The notes under the pieces: generated by a model
Seen by the model: only the letters and a program-made list of their open reading frames with translations
What the model was told of the DNA's origin: nothing
The model's database searches: none
In this document: in pieces, positions 61,662 through 64,000 of the stretch
Layout of the letters: each line of letters opens with the position of its first letter
Numbering within the stretch: position 1 is the first letter of the stretch
Origin: Casuarina equisetifolia
Lineage: Eukaryota > Streptophyta > Magnoliopsida > Fagales > Casuarinaceae
NCBI GenBank assembly: GCA_028551475.1
Contig: CM052354.1
Location: 20,173,258 to 20,237,257 of the forward strand
Direction: 5' to 3'
Length of the DNA stretch: 64,000 nucleotides
Made by a program: the position numbers and the translations under genes

Positions 61662-64000
61662 ATGGGGGCAAAAGGTGGCATTTTCCGGTATGCAGACGGC
61701 AAAGATATGTTGCTGATGCTGCTGGGAACTTTAGGCAGCATTGGAGATGGAATTCAGACCCCTTTGATGATGTTCATTCTAAGCGATGTGATAAATGACT
61801 ATGGACGTGGCACGGGTCTCACAAACAAAGCTGTAGACGAGGTAAGCCTGTTGATTTCTCTCATGTACCCAGGTTTTGGCCATTTAAACAAGAATGTTTT
61901 TATGGGAGATTAGGGTACCGACCTGTAGGTTTAAACCCTTTCGTAAAGGGTGTCTAATTTCTTACTTTCTTATCTTCTCTTAAAATTATGGATGGACTTC
62001 AAAAATAAAAAATTGCAAAAGCACAGGAAGTTCGTAGTATATCGTCTCTTCTTTTTTACCTCAACACGTGGAATTTCATTTCTTCATCATAGATACATAC
62101 ATATCTATATATGTGTATATATATTAATGGATATGCAATACTTATGTCAAACAAGGAGTAGGATTTAACTTTAATAAAACAAATAAGAATTTGCGTATGC
62201 TTCTTAGCACTTATGTTGGAAGCGACTTTGGAAAAAGTATTAGACACGTTCATGAATTCCAAAATTGGTTTTTAGTTTTTGGGTAAGCACAAGGACGTGA
62301 AGAACATAGGCTCTTCCCTACTTCGTTAAAGAGAGAAAAAAAAAAAAGTAAAAAAGATTGACTTCTTTCTTGAGAAAGTTACTACAAAAGTAGCGATTGA
62401 TAACTGCTTTCCAGTGATTAGTGAGGCCATTCAAGGACGTTCTTAAACAAAATGAAATGCATAGAGAGCTGTTTGAGAGAGAATCAACTTCTCTTTTATT
62501 CCCTCAATCTATGGAAACAAGACTATCTCTAGTCTCTACTTTACATTGCTTCTTCACTGTCTTGTTAATTAAGCTTCTACGGCAAAAACACCACCTCCAA
62601 AAGGGGTTGGAGAATCTAATAAATGGAGTTTAATGAAAGTGTTTGATGCTCTTTATAGTCCCTTTACTATATCAAGGAATTTGAGTACTTACTGCAATTT
62701 GAATTTGTGTATTGGTTTCTAACATCTATATTTTGCAGCATGCTCTCAAGCTGTTCTATGCTGCAATTGGAGTTGGACTTTCGGCTTTTGTGGGTATGCA
62801 GTAGTTTTCTCATAAATCATTTTTAGAAGTGATAGTTTAGCAGAATACTTCAGCCTACCTTTCTTACGCACGGGAGTCTGCGTTTGATCTTGCAGAGGGG
62901 CTATGTTGGGCAAGAACAGCAGAGAGACAGACTTCTCGGATGAGAATGGAATACCTGAAATCTGTCCTCAGACAAGATGTTGCCTTCTTTGACACCCGAA
63001 CTGCCGGTACATCCACAACCAGCCAAGTCGTGACACTCATATCGTCGGATGCAACTTCAATCCAAGTTGCTTTATGTGAGAAGGTTTGTTTCCCTTCAAC
63101 CTTCTTTATTAGCCACTAACTGAGGATCTAAGCACCAAACTCTCAGAATTCATACTCTAAATCTATGAAGAGTGAAAATTCATACACAAAACTTCGCTTC
63201 ATATTTTTGTTGTTTTTTGAGACAGATCTCCTTTCTATTTGCAGATACCCGACTGCCTTGCATACATGTCGACTTTCATCTTTTGCCACATATTTGCCTT
63301 CACACTTTCTTGGAGACTTACACTGGCAGCTATACCACTATCCATAATGTTCATTGTTCCAGGACTAGTGTTAGGAAGTATGATGATGGGCCTGGTAATG
63401 AAAATGATTGCATCTTATGGAGTCGGTGGAGGGATTGCAGAGCAAGCCATTTCTTCAATAAGAACTGTATATTCTTATGTGGGGGAGCGTCAGACACTAG
63501 AAAAATTCAGCAGTGCACTTCAGACAACTGCGGAATTCGGAGTGAGAATAGGATTTTTGAAGGGATTGCTGTTGGGGAGCATGGGAATGATATATGTTGG
63601 TTGGGGTTTTCAGGCATGGGTCGGGACTTACTTGGTCACTTCAAAAGACGAATCGGGTGGTCATGTATTCATAGCAGGGTTTAATGTACTCATGGGAGGA
63701 TTGTGAGTCATCTCCTTCTTACTGATCTTTTGTTTCTCCCTAATTGCTTAGGACGCAGCACTCTAATCTCAACGCAGAACTAATGAATTTGAATTTGCGG
63801 TTTCAGGAGTATTTTGAGTGCCCTGCCAAATCTAACTGGGATTACAGAGGGAACAACTGCTGCCACCCGGATTTCGGAGATGATTGATCGAGTTCCTGAG
63901 ATAGACTCTGAAGATCAAAAGGGAAAAGCTTTATCACACGTCAGAGGACAAATCGAATTCAAAGACGTATATTTTAGTTATCCATCAAGACCCGATACAC
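61662..64000 (+). CDS. ABC transporter B family (MDR/PGP, ABCB15-like), 5' part only
   Basis: Exons 61662-61841, 62739-62793, 62896-63083, 63245-63702 and 63807 to beyond the window end join in frame. The start is the ATG at 61662 (MGAKGGIFRYADGKDMLLML), which matches the family N-terminus; the codons upstream are open but lack another ATG. The translated part covers the first transmembrane domain: LGSIGDGIQTPLMMFILSDV (TM1), LFYAAIGVGLSAFVEGLCWA (TM2), the coupling segment TAERQTSRMRMEYLKSVLRQ, QDVAFFDT, and IAEQAISSIRTVYSYVGE. The last bases encode IEFKDVYFSYPSRPDT, just before the first Walker A motif, which lies off the window. By family it is a plasma-membrane exporter of small molecules; the substrate cannot be told. 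Confidence 0.95.

Overview
This is nuclear DNA from a flowering plant: many short exons with GT..AG introns, AT-rich introns, and plant-only gene families. The FIE, ATG18f and PPR proteins look like those of a woody eudicot. Rosaceae (Prunus/Malus type) is my best guess from remembered protein similarity; the window itself does not prove it. No CRISPR array, rRNA or tRNA gene was seen.

Layout, left to right. (1) 1-7.5 kb: an intact autophagy gene of the BCAS3-containing ATG18f type on the minus strand (7 coding exons, 884 aa). (2) 7.5-21 kb: a gene-poor region built of broken copies. It holds a decayed fragment of the downstream lipid-transfer gene (10.3-11.5 kb), two tandem relics of an SUVH2/SUVH9-type SET-domain gene (11.7-13.1 kb), minisatellite arrays (13.3-13.7 and 19.1-20.1 kb), and a recent inverted, internally deleted copy of the ATG18f locus (13.69-16.98 kb) that also carries a solo LTR in its exon 2. 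Beyond it are the tail of an unidentified neighbouring gene (16.7-17.2 kb) and a small frameshifted ORF (18.2-18.6 kb). (3) 22.1-31.3 kb: a 20-exon gene for a chorein-N/BLTP3 (UHRF1BP1-like) lipid-transfer protein, plus strand, 1206 aa. (4) 31.9-36.7 kb: the Polycomb PRC2 WD40 subunit FIE, minus strand, 13 exons, 370 aa, convergent with (3). (5) 37.2-37.8 kb: a single-exon predicted plastid protein divergent from FIE. (6) 38.4-50.1 kb: a 16-exon PPR protein of the At4g04790/At4g21880 type, minus strand, 853 aa. (7) 50.6-58.8 kb: an F-box protein gene, possibly with a distant 5' untranslated exon. (8) 61.7 kb to the end: the 5' part of an ABCB (MDR/PGP-type) transporter, cut by the window end.

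The genes do not form an operon-like unit; they are ordinary independent plant genes. The unusual part is the 7.5-21 kb interval. The ATG18f arms 1-1696 plus 4408-5315 reappear in opposite orientation at 13691-16977, with about 97 % identity in exon 2 (13 differences in 450 bases, counted by hand) and roughly 99 % in the parts of the 3' flank I compared. The two arms are separated by 8.4 kb, so a read-through transcript could fold into a long hairpin and feed small RNAs against ATG18f. This is a hypothesis from structure only.

Exon boundaries were deduced by hand from splice consensus, reading frame and family knowledge. All multi-exon models close in frame, and their lengths agree with the families.
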